A stretch of 64,000 nt of DNA, taken from positions 7,724,493 to 7,788,492 of the forward strand of contig OU696587.1 in the NCBI GenBank assembly GCA_916048095.2, written 5' to 3'. Origin of the DNA: Sacculina carcini. Lineage: Eukaryota > Arthropoda > Thecostraca > Sacculinidae. A program made the position numbers and the translations under genes. The notes under the pieces are model-generated. The model was not told the DNA's origin and made no database searches. It saw only the letters and a list, made by a program, of their open reading frames with translations. Of this stretch, positions 38,052-50,505 are shown one piece after another (position 1 is the first letter of the stretch; each line of letters starts with the position of its first letter).

Positions 38052-39616
38052 CCCAAGTGTGCCCTAACTGTTACCTAAGTGTGCCCTAACTGTTGCCTAA
38101 GTGTGCCCTAAGTGTTACCTAAGTGTGCCCTAAGTGTTACCTAAGTGTTACCTAAGTGTGCCCTAAGTGTTACCTAAGTGTGCCCTAAGTGTTACCCAAG
38201 TGTGCCCTAAGTGTTACCTAACTGTGCCCCAACTGTTACCTAAGTGTTACTTAAGTGTTACCTAAGTGTGCCCTAAGTGTTACCTAACTGTTACCTAAGT
38301 GTACCCTAAGTGTTACCTAAGTGTTACCCAAGTGTTACCCAAGTGTTACCTAAGTGTTACCTAAGTGTTACCTAAGTTTTACCTAAGTGTGCCCTAAGTG
38401 TGCCCTAAGTGTGCCCTAAGTGTTACCTAAGTGTTACCTAAGTGTGCCCTAAGTTTGCCCTAAGTGTTACCTAAGTATGTCCTAAGTGTTACCTAAGTGT
38501 GCCCTAAGTGTGCCCTAAGTGTGCCCTAAGTGTTACCTAAGTGTGCCCTAAGTGTTACCTAAGTGTATCCTAAGTGTTACCTAAGTGTTACCTAAGTGTT
38601 ACCCAAGTGTTACCCAAGTGTTACCTAAGTGTGCCCTAAGTTTGCCCTAAGTGTTACCTAAGTGTGCCCTAACTGTTACCTAAGTGTGCCCTAAGTGTTA
38701 CCTAAGTGTTACCTAAGTGTTACCTAAGTGTTACCTAAGTGTTACCTAAGTGTTACCTAAGTGTGCCCTAACTGTTACCTAAGTGTGCCCTAAGTGTGCC
38801 CTAAGTGTTACCTAAGTGTGCCCTAACTGTTACCTAAGTGTGCCCTAAGTGTTACCTAAGTGTTACCTAAGTGTGCCCTAAGTGTTACCTAAGTGTGCCC
38901 TAACTGTTACCTAAGTGTGCCCTAACTGTTACCTAAGTGTGCCCTAAGTGTTTCCTAAGTGTTACCTAAGTGTTACCTAAGTGTGCCCTAAGTGTGCCCT
39001 AAGTGTTACCTAAGTGTGCCCTAAGTGTTACCTAAGTGTTACCTAAGTGTTACCTAAGTGTTACCTAAGTGTTACCTAAGTGTGCCCTAAGTGTGCCCTA
39101 ACTGTTACCTAAGTGTGCCCTAAGTGTTACCTAAGTGTTACCTATGTGTGCCCTAACTGTTACCTAAGTGTGCCCTAATTGTTACCTAAGTGTGCCCTAA
39201 CTGTTACCTAAGTGTTACCTAAGTGTTACCTAAGTGTGCCCTAAGTGTTACCTAAGTGTGCCCTAACTGTTACCTAAGTGTGCCCTAAGTGTTACTTAAG
39301 TGTTACCTAAGTGTGCCCTAACTGTTACCTAAGTGTGCCCTAAGTGTAGCCTAAGTGTTACCTAAGTGTTACCTAAGTGTTACCTAAGTGTTACCTAAGT
39401 GTACCCTAAGTGTACCCTAAGTGATACCTAAGTGTTACCTAAGTGTTACCTAAGTGTTACCTAAGTGTGCCCTAAGTGTGCCCTAAGTGTGCCCTAAGTG
39501 TTACCTAAGTGTGCCCTAAGTGTTACCTATGTGTGCCCTAAGTGTTACCTAAGTGTGCCCTAAGTGTTACCTAAGTGTGCCCTAAGTGTTACCTAAGTGT
39601 GCCCTAAGTGTTACCT

Positions 39617-39814
39617 AACTGTGCCCCAACTTTTACCTAAGTGTTACCTAAGTGTTACCTAAGTGTGCCCTAAGTGTTACCTAACTGTTACCTAAGTGTT
39701 ACCTAAGTGTTACCTAAGTGTGCCCTAAGTGTGCCCTAAGTGTTACCTAAGTGTTACCTAAGTGTGCCCTAAGTGTGCCCTAAGTGTTACCTAAGTATGC
39801 CCTAAGTGTTGCCT
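39617..39814. repeat. Module core copy 15
   Basis: First complete core of the right-hand domain. The nearest earlier core is at 31,114, so the 31.3-39.6 kb mosaic has AAGTATGCCCT markers but no full core. Confidence 0.9.
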
Positions 39815-42575
39815 AAGTGTGCCCTAAGTGTTACCTAAGTGTGCCCTAAGTGTGCCCTAAGTGTTACCTAAGTGTACCCTAAGTGTTACCTAAGTGTGCC
39901 CTAAGTGTTACCTAAGTGTATCCTAAGTGTTACCTAAGTGTTACCTAAGTGTTACCCAAGTGTTACCTAAGTGTTACCTAAGTGTTACCCAAGTGTTACC
40001 TAAGTGTTACCTAAGTGTGCCCTAAGTGTTACCTAAGTGTGCCCTAAGTGTTACCTAAGTGTTACCTAAGTGTTACCTAAGTGTTACCTAAGTGTTACCT
40101 AAGTGTGCCCTAAGTGTGCCCTAACTGTTACCTAAGTGTGCCCTAAGTGTTACCTAAGTGTGCCCTAAGTGTTACCTAAGTGTGCCCTAAGTGTTACCTA
40201 AGTGTGCCCTAAGTGTGCCCTAAGTGTTACCTAAGTGTGCCCTAAGTGTTACCTAAGTGTGCCCTAAGTGTTACCTAAGTGTGCCCTAAGTGTGCCCTAA
40301 GTGTTACCTAAGTGTGCCCTAAGTGTTACCTAAGTGTGCCCTAAGTGTTACCTAAGTGTGCCCTAAGTGTTACCTAAGTGTGCCCTAAGTGTTACCTAAG
40401 TGTGCCCTAAGTGTTACCTAACTGTTACCTAAGTGTTACCTAAGTGTTACCTAAGTGTGCCCTAAGTGTGCCTTAAGTGTTACCTAAGTGTTACCTAAGT
40501 GTGCCCTAAGTGTGCCCTAAGTGTTACCTAAGTATGCCCTAAGTGTTGCCTAAGTGTGCCCTAAGTGTTACCTAAGTGTGCCCTAAGTGTGCCCTAAGTG
40601 TTACCTAAGTGTGCCCTAAGTGTTACCTAAGTGTGCCCTAAGTGTTACCTAAGTGTATCCTAAGTGTTACCTAAGTGTTACCTAAGTGTTACCCAAGTGT
40701 TACCTAAGTGTTACCTAAGTGTTACCCAAGTGTTACCTAAGTGTTACCTAAGTGTGCCCTAAGTGTTACCTAAGTGTGCCCTAAGTGTTACCTAAGTGTG
40801 CCCTAACTGTTACCTAAGTGTGCCCTAAGTGTGCCCTAAGTGTTACCTAAGTGTGCCCTAACTGTTACCTAAGTGTGCCCTAAGTGTTACCTAAGTGTGC
40901 CCTAAGTGTTACCTAAGTGTGCCCTAAGTGTTACCTAAGTGTGCCCTAAGTGTTACCTAAGTGTGCCCTAAGTGTTACCTAAGTGTGCCCTAAGTGTTAC
41001 CTAAGTGTTACCTAAGTGTTACCTAAGTGTTACCTAAGTGTTACCTAAGTGTGCCTTAAGTGTTACCTAAGTATGCCCTAAGTGTTGCCTAAGTGTGCCC
41101 TAAGTGTTACCTAAGTGTGCCCTAAGTGTGCCCTAAGTGTTACCTAAGTGTGCCCTAAGTGTTACCTAAGTGTGCCCTAAGTGTTACCTAAGTGTATCCT
41201 AAGTGTTACCTAAGTGTGCCCTAAGTGTTACCTAAGTGTGCCCTAAGTGTTACCTAACTGTGCCCCAACTGTTACCCAAGTGTTACCTAAGTGTTACCTA
41301 AGTGTGCCCTAAGTGTTACCTAAGTGTGCCCTAAGTGTTACCTAAGTGTTACCTAAGTGTGCCCTAAGTGTGCCCTAAGTGTTACCTAACTGTTACCTAA
41401 GTGTGCCCTAAGTGTGCCCTAAGTGTTACCTAAGTGTGCCCTAAGTGTTACCTAAGTGTGCCCTAAGTGTTACCTAAGTGTGCCCTAAGTGTTACCTAAG
41501 TGTGCCCTAAGTGTTACCTAAGTGTGCCCTAAGTGTTACCTAAGTGTTACCTAAGTGTTACCTAAGTGTTACCTAAGTGTACCCTAAGTGTTACCTAAGT
41601 GTTACCCAAGTGTTACCCAAGTGTTACCTAAGTGTTACCTAAGTGTTACCTAAGTTTTACCTAAGTGTGCCCTAAGTGTGCCCTAAGTGTGCCCTAAGTG
41701 TTACCTAAGTGTTACCTAAGTGTGCCCTAAGTTTGCCCTAAGTGTTACCTAAGTATGTCCTAAGTGTTACCTAAGTGTGCCCTAAGTGTGCCCTAAGTGT
41801 GCCCTAAGTGTTACCTAAGTGTGCCCTAAGTGTTACCTAAGTGTATCCTAAGTGTTACCTAAGTGTTACCTAAGTGTTACCCAAGTGTTACCCAAGTGTT
41901 ACCTAAGTGTGCCCTAAGTTTGCCCTAAGTGTTAGCTAAGTGTGCCCTAACTGTTACCTAAGTGTGCCCTAAGTGTTACCTAAGTGTTACCTAAGTGTTA
42001 CCTAAGTGTTACCTAAGTGTTACCTAAGTGTTACCTAAGTGTGCCCTAACTGTTACCTAAGTGTGCCCTAAGTGTGCCCTAAGTGTTACCTAAGTGTGCC
42101 CTAACTGTTACCTAAGTGTGCCCTAAGTGTTACCTAAGTGTTACCTAAGTGTGCCCTAAGTGTTACCTAAGTGTGCCCTAACTGTTACCTAAGTGTGCCC
42201 TAACTGTTACCTAAGTGTGCCCTAAGTGTTTCCTAAGTGTTACCTAAGTGTTACCTAAGTGTGCCCTAAGTGTGCCCTAAGTGTTACCTAAGTGTGCCCT
42301 AAGTGTTACCTAAGTGTTACCTAAGTGTTACCTAAGTGTTACCTAAGTGTTACCTAAGTGTGCCCTAAGTGTGCCCTAACTGTTACCTAAGTGTGCCCTA
42401 AGTGTTACCTAAGTGTTACCTATGTGTGCCCTAACTGTTACCTAAGTGTGCCCTAATTGTTACCTAAGTGTGCCCTAACTGTTACCTAAGTGTTACCTAA
42501 GTGTTACCTAAGTGTTACCTAAGTGTGCCCTAAGTGTTACCTAAGTGTGCCCTAACTGTTACCTAAGTGTGCCCT

Positions 42576-43257
42576 AAGTGTTACTTAAGTGTTACCTAAG
42601 TGTGCCCTAACTGTTACCTAAGTGTGCCCTAAGTGTAGCCTAAGTGTTACCTAAGTGTTACCTAAGTGTTACCTAAGTGTTACCTAAGTGTACCCTAAGT
42701 GTACCCTAAGTGATACCTAAGTGTTACCTAAGTGTTACCTAAGTGTTACCTAAGTGTGCCCTAAGTGTGCCCTAAGTGTGCCCTAAGTGTTACCTAAGTG
42801 TGCCCTAAGTGTTACCTATGTGTGCCCTAAGTGTTACCTAAGTGTGCCCTAAGTGTTACCTAAGTGTGCCCTAAGTGTTACCTAAGTGTGCCCTAAGTGA
42901 TACCTAACTGTGCCCCAACTTTTACCTAAGTGTTACCTAAGTGTTACCTAAGTGTGCCCTAAGTGTTACCTAACTGTTACCTAAGTGTTACCTAAGTGTT
43001 ACCTAAGTGTGCCCTAAGTGTGCCCTAAGTGTTACCTAAGTGTTACCTAAGTGTGCCCTAAGTGTGCCCTAAGTGTTACCTAAGTATGCCCTAAGTGTTG
43101 CCTAAGTGTGCCCTAAGTGTTACCTAAGTGTGCCCTAAGTGTGCCCTAAGTGTTACCTAAGTGTACCCTAAGTGTTACCTAAGTGTGCCCTAAGTGTTAC
43201 CTAAGTGTATCCTAAGTGTTACCTAAGTGTTACCTAAGTGTTACCCAAGTGTTACCC
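42576..43257. repeat. Reference copy of the ordered higher-order module (62 units)
   Basis: This 682-bp stretch shows the rare variant units in the order that recurs across the array. They are AAGTGTTACTT (42,576), AAGTGTAGCCT (42,631), two AAGTGTACCCT (42,686 and 42,697), AAGTGATACCT (42,708), ATGTGTGCCCT (42,818), AACTGTGCCCC (42,906), AACTTTTACCT (42,917), AAGTATGCCCT (43,082), AAGTGTTGCCT (43,093), AAGTGTATCCT (43,203) and units ending in CCC (43,236 and 43,247). Plain A and B units fill the gaps. Other copies keep the order and nearly the same spacing, so the module is a genuine higher-order repeat. It has no coding capacity. Confidence 0.9.
42906..43103. repeat. Module core copy 16 (GATA-preceded)
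   Basis: The unit just before the core is AAGTGATACCT instead of type A. This is shared only with the cores at 44,259, 56,458, 57,811 and 63,157. Confidence 0.9.
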
Positions 43258-43587
43258 AAGTGTTACCTAAGTGTGCCCTAAGTTTGCCCTAAGTGTTACC
43301 TAAGTGTGCCCTAACTGTTACCTAAGTGTGCCCTAAGTGTTACCTAAGTGTTACCTAAGTGTTACCTAAGTGTTACCTAAGTGTTACCTAAGTGTTACCT
43401 AAGTGTGCCCTAACTGTTACCTAAGTGTGCCCTAAGTGTGCCCTAAGTGTTACCTAAGTGTGCCCTAACTGTTACCTAAGTGTGCCCTAAGTGTTACCTA
43501 AGTGTTACCTAAGTGTGCCCTAAGTGTTACCTAAGTGTGCCCTAACTGTTACCTAAGTGTGCCCTAACTGTTACCTAAGTGTGCCCT

Positions 43588-44613
43588 AAGTGTTTCCTAA
43601 GTGTTACCTAAGTGTTACCTAAGTGTGCCCTAAGTGTGCCCTAAGTGTTACCTAAGTGTGCCCTAAGTGTTACCTAAGTGTTACCTAAGTGTTACCTAAG
43701 TGTTACCTAAGTGTTACCTAAGTGTGCCCTAAGTGTGCCCTAACTGTTACCTAAGTGTGCCCTAAGTGTTACCTAAGTGTTACCTATGTGTGCCCTAACT
43801 GTTACCTAAGTGTGCCCTAATTGTTACCTAAGTGTGCCCTAACTGTTACCTAAGTGTTACCTAAGTGTTACCTAAGTGTGCCCTAAGTGTTACCTAAGTG
43901 TGCCCTAACTGTTACCTAAGTGTGCCCTAAGTGTTACTTAAGTGTTACCTAAGTGTGCCCTAACTGTTACCTAAGTGTGCCCTAAGTGTAGCCTAAGTGT
44001 TACCTAAGTGTTACCTAAGTGTTACCTAAGTGTTACCTAAGTGTACCCTAAGTGTACCCTAAGTGATACCTAAGTGTTACCTAAGTGTTACCTAAGTGTT
44101 ACCTAAGTGTGCCCTAAGTGTGCCCTAAGTGTGCCCTAAGTGTTACCTAAGTGTGCCCTAAGTGTTACCTATGTGTGCCCTAAGTGTTACCTAAGTGTGC
44201 CCTAAGTGTTACCTAAGTGTGCCCTAAGTGTTACCTAAGTGTGCCCTAAGTGATACCTAACTGTGCCCCAACTTTTACCTAAGTGTTACCTAAGTGTTAC
44301 CTAAGTGTGCCCTAAGTGTTACCTAACTGTTACCTAAGTGTTACCTAAGTGTTACCTAAGTGTGCCCTAAGTGTGCCCTAAGTGTTACCTAAGTGTTACC
44401 TAAGTGTGCCCTAAGTGTGCCCTAAGTGTTACCTAAGTATGCCCTAAGTGTTGCCTAAGTGTGCCCTAAGTGTTACCTAAGTGTGCCCTAAGTGTGCCCT
44501 AAGTGTTACCTAAGTGTACCCTAAGTGTTACCTAAGTGTGCCCTAAGTGTTACCTAAGTGTATCCTAAGTGTTACCTAAGTGTTACCTAAGTGTTACCCA
44601 AGTGTTACCTAAG
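43588..44613. repeat. About 1.36-kb-offset block, copy 2
   Basis: Adjacent second copy. The same pair recurs at about 55.8-58.1 kb, so it existed before the larger 13.55-kb-offset copying, or was transferred as a unit. Confidence 0.82.
44259..44456. repeat. Module core copy 17 (GATA-preceded)
   Basis: Copy of 42,906 at offset 1,353 bp, with the same preceding AAGTGATACCT. Confidence 0.9.
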
Positions 44614-44924
44614 TGTTACCTAAGTGTTACCTAAGTGTTACCCAAGTGTTACCTAAGTGTTACCTAAGTGTGCCCTAAGTGTTACCTAAGTGTGCCCTAA
44701 GTGTTACCTAAGTGTTACCTAAGTGTTACCTAAGTGTTACCTAAGTGTGCCCTAACTGTTACCTAAGTGTGCCCTAAGTGTTACCTAAGTGTGCCCTAAG
44801 TGTTACCTAAGTGTGCCCTAAGTGTTACCTAAGTGTGCCCTAAGTGTGCCCTAAGTGTTACCTAAGTGTGCCCTAAGTGTTACCTAAGTGTGCCCTAAGT
44901 GTTACCTAAGTGTGCCCTAAGTGT

Positions 44925-47710
44925 GCCCTAAGTGTTACCTAAGTGTGCCCTAAGTGTTACCTAAGTGTGCCCTAAGTGTTACCTAAGTGTGCCCTAAGTG
45001 TTACCTAAGTGTGCCCTAAGTGTTACCTAAGTGTGCCCTAAGTGTTACCTAACTGTTACCTAAGTGTTACCTAAGTGTTACCTAAGTGTGCCCTAAGTGT
45101 GCCTTAAGTGTTACCTAAGTGTTACCTAAGTGTGCCCTAAGTGTGCCCTAAGTGTTACCTAAGTATGCCCTAAGTGTTGCCTAAGTGTGCCCTAAGTGTT
45201 ACCTAAGTGTGCCCTAAGTGTGCCCTAAGTGTTACCTAAGTGTGCCCTAAGTGTTACCTAAGTGTGCCCTAAGTGTTACCTAAGTGTATCCTAAGTGTTA
45301 CCTAAGTGTTACCTAAGTGTTACCCAAGTGTTACCTAAGTGTTACCTAAGTGTTACCCAAGTGTTACCTAAGTGTTACCTAAGTGTGCCCTAAGTGTTAC
45401 CTAAGTGTGCCCTAAGTGTTACCTAACTGTTACCTAAGTGTTACCTAAGTGTTACCTAAGTGTGCCCTAAGTGTGCCCTAAGTGTTACCTAAGTGTTACC
45501 TAAGTGTGCCCTAAGTGTGCCCTAAGTGTTACCTAAGTATGCCCTAAGTGTTGCCTAAGTGTGCCCTAAGTGTTACCTAAGTGTGCCCTAAGTGTGCCCT
45601 AAGTGTTACCTAAGTGTGCCCTAAGTGTTACCTAAGTGTGCCCTAAGTGTTACCTAAGTGTATCCTAAGTGTTACCTAAGTGTTACCTAAGTGTTACCCA
45701 AGTGTTACCTAAGTGTTACCTAAGTGTTACCTAAGTGTTACCTAAGTGTTACCTAAGTGTTACCTAAGTGTGCCCTAACTGTTACCTAAGTGTGCCCTAA
45801 GTGTTACCTAAGTGTTACCTAAGTGTTACCTAAGTGTTACCTAAGTGTTACCTAAGTGTTACCTAAGTGTGCCCTAACTGTTACCTAAGTGTGCCCTAAG
45901 TGTGCCCTAAGTGTTACCTAAGTGTGCCCTAACTGTTACCTAAGTGTGCCCTAAGTGTTACCTAAGTGTGCCCTAAGTGTTACCTAAGTGTGCCCTAAGT
46001 GTTACCTAAGTGTTACCCAAGTGTGCCCTAACTGTTACCTAAGTGTGCCCTAACTGTTACCTAAGTGTGCCCTAAGTGTTACCTAAGTGTGCCCTAAGTG
46101 TTACCTAAGTGTTACCTAAGTGTGCCCTAAGTGTTACCTAAGTGTGCCCTAAGTGTTACCCAAGTGTGCCCTAAGTGTTACCTAACTGTGCCCCAACTGT
46201 TACCTAAGTGTTACTTAAGTGTTACCTAAGTGTGCCCTAACTGTTACCTAAGTGTGCCCTAAGTGTAGCCTAAGTGTTACCTAAGTGTTACCTAAGTGTT
46301 ACCTAAGTGTTACCTAAGTGTACCCTAAGTGTACCCTAAGTGATACCTAAGTGTTACCTAAGTGTTACCTAAGTGTTACCTAAGTGTGCCCTAAGTGTGC
46401 CCTAAGTGTGCCCTAAGTGTTACCTAAGTGTGCCCTAAGTGTTACCTAAGTGTGCCCTAAGTGTTACCTAAGTGTGCCCTAAGTGTTACCTAAGTGTGCC
46501 CTAAGTGTTACCTAAGTGTGCCCTAAGTGTTACCTAACTGTGCCCCAACTTTTACCTAAGTGTTACCTAAGTGTTACCTAAGTGTGCCCTAAGTGTTACC
46601 TAACTGTTACCTAAGTGTTACCTAAGTGTTACCTAAGTGTGCCCTAAGTGTGCCCTAAGTGTTACCTAAGTGTTACCTAAGTGTGCCCTAAGTGTGCCCT
46701 AAGTGTTACCTAAGTATGCCCTAAGTGTTGCCTAAGTGTGCCCTAAGTGTTACCTAAGTGTGCCCTAAGTGTGCCCTAAGTGTTACCTAAGTGTACCCTA
46801 AGTGTTACCTAAGTGTGCCCTAAGTGTTACCTAAGTGTATCCTAAGTGTTACCTAAGTGTTACCTAAGTGTTACCCAAGTGTTACCTAAGTGTTACCTAA
46901 GTGTTACCCAAGTGTTACCTAAGTGTTACCTAAGTGTGCCCTAAGTGTTACCTAAGTGTGCCCTAAGTGTTACCTAAGTGTTACCTAAGTGTTACCTAAG
47001 TGTTACCTAAGTGTGCCCTAAGTGTGCCCTAACTGTTACCTAAGTGTGCCCTAAGTGTTACCTAAGTGTGCCCTAAGTGTTACCTAAGTGTGCCCTAAGT
47101 GTTACCTAAGTGTGCCCTAAGTGTGCCCTAAGTGTTACCTAAGTGTGCCCTAAGTGTTACCTAAGTGTGCCCTAAGTGTTACCTAAGTGTGCCCTAAGTG
47201 TGCCCTAAGTGTTACCTAAGTGTGCCCTAAGTGTTACCTAAGTGTGCCCTAAGTGTTACCTAAGTGTGCCCTAAGTGTTACCTAAGTGTGCCCTAAGTGT
47301 TACCTAAGTGTGCCCTAAGTGTTACCTAACTGTTACCTAAGTGTTACCTAAGTGTTACCTAAGTGTGCCCTAAGTGTGCCTTAAGTGTTACCTAAGTGTT
47401 ACCTAAGTGTGCCCTAAGTGTGCCCTAAGTGTTACCTAAGTATGCCCTAAGTGTTGCCTAAGTGTGCCCTAAGTGTTACCTAAGTGTGCCCTAAGTGTGC
47501 CCTAAGTGTTACCTAAGTGTGCCCTAAGTGTTACCTAAGTGTGCCCTAAGTGTTACCTAAGTGTATCCTAAGTGTTACCTAAGTGTTACCTAAGTGTTAC
47601 CCAAGTGTTACCTAAGTGTTACCTAAGTGTTACCCAAGTGTTACCTAAGTGTTACCTAAGTGTGCCCTAAGTGTTACCTAAGTGTGCCCTAAGTGTTACC
47701 TAAGTGTGCC
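44925..47710. repeat. 2,794-bp tandem duplication, left copy
   Basis: 254 units. AAGTATGCCCT at 45,161, 45,535, 46,712 and 47,438 recur at 47,955, 48,329, 49,506 and 50,232. Confidence 0.87.
46536..46733. repeat. Module core copy 18
   Basis: Standard core. The ATGTGTGCCCT normally 88 bp upstream is a plain B unit here (46,448), whereas its partner at 49,330 keeps it. Confidence 0.9.
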
Positions 47711-47718
47711 CTAAGTGT

Positions 47719-50505
47719 GCCCTAAGTGTTACCTAAGTGTGCCCTAAGTGTTACCTAAGTGTGCCCTAAGTGTTACCTAAGTGTGCCCTAAGTGTTACCT
47801 AAGTGTGCCCTAAGTGTTACCTAAGTGTGCCCTAAGTGTTACCTAACTGTTACCTAAGTGTTACCTAAGTGTTACCTAAGTGTGCCCTAAGTGTGCCTTA
47901 AGTGTTACCTAAGTGTTACCTAAGTGTGCCCTAAGTGTGCCCTAAGTGTTACCTAAGTATGCCCTAAGTGTTGCCTAAGTGTGCCCTAAGTGTTACCTAA
48001 GTGTGCCCTAAGTGTGCCCTAAGTGTTACCTAAGTGTGCCCTAAGTGTTACCTAAGTGTGCCCTAAGTGTTACCTAAGTGTATCCTAAGTGTTACCTAAG
48101 TGTTACCTAAGTGTTACCCAAGTGTTACCTAAGTGTTACCTAAGTGTTACCCAAGTGTTACCTAAGTGTTACCTAAGTGTGCCCTAAGTGTTACCTAAGT
48201 GTGCCCTAAGTGTTACCTAACTGTTACCTAAGTGTTACCTAAGTGTTACCTAAGTGTGCCCTAAGTGTGCCCTAAGTGTTACCTAAGTGTTACCTAAGTG
48301 TGCCCTAAGTGTGCCCTAAGTGTTACCTAAGTATGCCCTAAGTGTTGCCTAAGTGTGCCCTAAGTGTTACCTAAGTGTGCCCTAAGTGTGCCCTAAGTGT
48401 TACCTAAGTGTGCCCTAAGTGTTACCTAAGTGTGCCCTAAGTGTTACCTAAGTGTATCCTAAGTGTTACCTAAGTGTTACCTAAGTGTTACCCAAGTGTT
48501 ACCTAAGTGTTACCTAAGTGTTACCTAAGTGTTACCTAAGTGTTACCTAAGTGTTACCTAAGTGTGCCCTAACTGTTACCTAAGTGTGCCCTAAGTGTTA
48601 CCTAAGTGTTACCTAAGTGTTACCTAAGTGTTACCTAAGTGTTACCTAAGTGTTACCTAAGTGTGCCCTAACTGTTACCTAAGTGTGCCCTAAGTGTGCC
48701 CTAAGTGTTACCTAAGTGTGCCCTAACTGTTACCTAAGTGTGCCCTAAGTGTTACCTAAGTGTGCCCTAAGTGTTACCTAAGTGTGCCCTAAGTGTTACC
48801 TAAGTGTTACCCAAGTGTGCCCTAACTGTTACCTAAGTGTGCCCTAACTGTTACCTAAGTGTGCCCTAAGTGTTACCTAAGTGTGCCCTAAGTGTTACCT
48901 AAGTGTTACCTAAGTGTGCCCTAAGTGTTACCTAAGTGTGCCCTAAGTGTTACCCAAGTGTGCCCTAAGTGTTACCTAACTGTGCCCCAACTGTTACCTA
49001 AGTGTTACTTAAGTGTTACCTAAGTGTGCCCTAACTGTTACCTAAGTGTGCCCTAAGTGTAGCCTAAGTGTTACCTAAGTGTTACCTAAGTGTTACCTAA
49101 GTGTTACCTAAGTGTACCCTAAGTGTACCCTAAGTGTTACCTAAGTGTTACCTAAGTGTTACCTAAGTGTTACCTAAGTGTGCCCTAAGTGTGCCCTAAG
49201 TGTGCCCTAAGTGTTACCTAAGTGTGCCCTAAGTGTTACCTATGTGTGCCCTAAGTGTTACCTAAGTGTGCCCTAAGTGTTACCTAAGTGTGCCCTAAGT
49301 GTTACCTAAGTGTGCCCTAAGTGTTACCTAACTGTGCCCCAACTTTTACCTAAGTGTTACCTAAGTGTTACCTAAGTGTGCCCTAAGTGTTACCTAACTG
49401 TTACCTAAGTGTTACCTAAGTGTTACCTAAGTGTGCCCTAAGTGTGCCCTAAGTGTTACCTAAGTGTTACCTAAGTGTGCCCTAAGTGTGCCCTAAGTGT
49501 TACCTAAGTATGCCCTAAGTGTTGCCTAAGTGTGCCCTAAGTGTTACCTAAGTGTGCCCTAAGTGTGCCCTAAGTGTTACCTAAGTGTACCCTAAGTGTT
49601 ACCTAAGTGTGCCCTAAGTGTTACCTAAGTGTTACCTAAGTGTTACCTAAGTGTTACCTAAGTGTTACCCAAGTGTTACCTAAGTGTTACCTAAGTGTTA
49701 CCCAAGTGTTACCTAAGTGTTACCTAAGTGTGCCCTAAGTGTTACCTAAGTGTGCCCTAAGTGTTACCTAAGTGTTACCTAAGTGTTACCTAAGTGTTAC
49801 CTAAGTGTGCCCTAAGTGTGCCCTAACTGTTACCTAAGTGTGCCCTAAGTGTTACCTAAGTGTGCCCTAAGTGTTACCTAAGTGTGCCCTAAGTGTTACC
49901 TAAGTGTGCCCTAAGTGTGCCCTAAGTGTTACCTAAGTGTGCCCTAAGTGTTACCTAAGTGTGCCCTAAGTGTTACCTAAGTGTGCCCTAAGTGTGCCCT
50001 AAGTGTTACCTAAGTGTGCCCTAAGTGTTACCTAAGTGTGCCCTAAGTGTTACCTAAGTGTGCCCTAAGTGTTACCTAAGTGTGCCCTAAGTGTTACCTA
50101 AGTGTGCCCTAAGTGTTACCTAACTGTTACCTAAGTGTTACCTAAGTGTTACCTAAGTGTGCCCTAAGTGTGCCTTAAGTGTTACCTAAGTGTTACCTAA
50201 GTGTGCCCTAAGTGTGCCCTAAGTGTTACCTAAGTATGCCCTAAGTGTTGCCTAAGTGTGCCCTAAGTGTTACCTAAGTGTGCCCTAAGTGTGCCCTAAG
50301 TGTTACCTAAGTGTGCCCTAAGTGTTACCTAAGTGTGCCCTAAGTGTTACCTAAGTGTATCCTAAGTGTTACCTAAGTGTTACCTAAGTGTTACCCAAGT
50401 GTTACCTAAGTGTTACCTAAGTGTTACCCAAGTGTTACCTAAGTGTTACCTAAGTGTGCCCTAAGTGTTACCTAAGTGTGCCCTAAGTGTTACCTAAGTG
50501 TGCCC
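47719..50505. repeat. 2,794-bp tandem duplication, right copy
   Basis: Adjacent second copy; colinearity ends near 50,505. Confidence 0.87.
49330..49527. repeat. Module core copy 19
   Basis: Copy of 46,536 at offset 2,794. Downstream at 49,627 the expected AAGTGTATCCT is a plain A unit, a two-base private difference. Confidence 0.9.

Larger units (their letters stand above)
42224..43260. repeat. About 1.36-kb-offset block, copy 1
   Basis: AAGTGTTTCCT 42,224 pairs with 43,588 and AATTGTTACCT 42,455 with 43,819 (offset 1,364). AAGTGTTACTT 42,576, AACTGTGCCCC 42,906 and AAGTATGCCCT 43,082 pair at offset 1,353. One unit was lost between. Confidence 0.82.
39617..45150. repeat. 13.55-kb-offset block, copy 1
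   Basis: Colinear with 53,191-58,660. Offsets drift by whole units: 13,574 at 39,617, 13,541 at 40,530, 13,563 at 41,069-41,751, 13,552 at 42,906-44,435 and 13,508 at 45,095. Confidence 0.75.
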
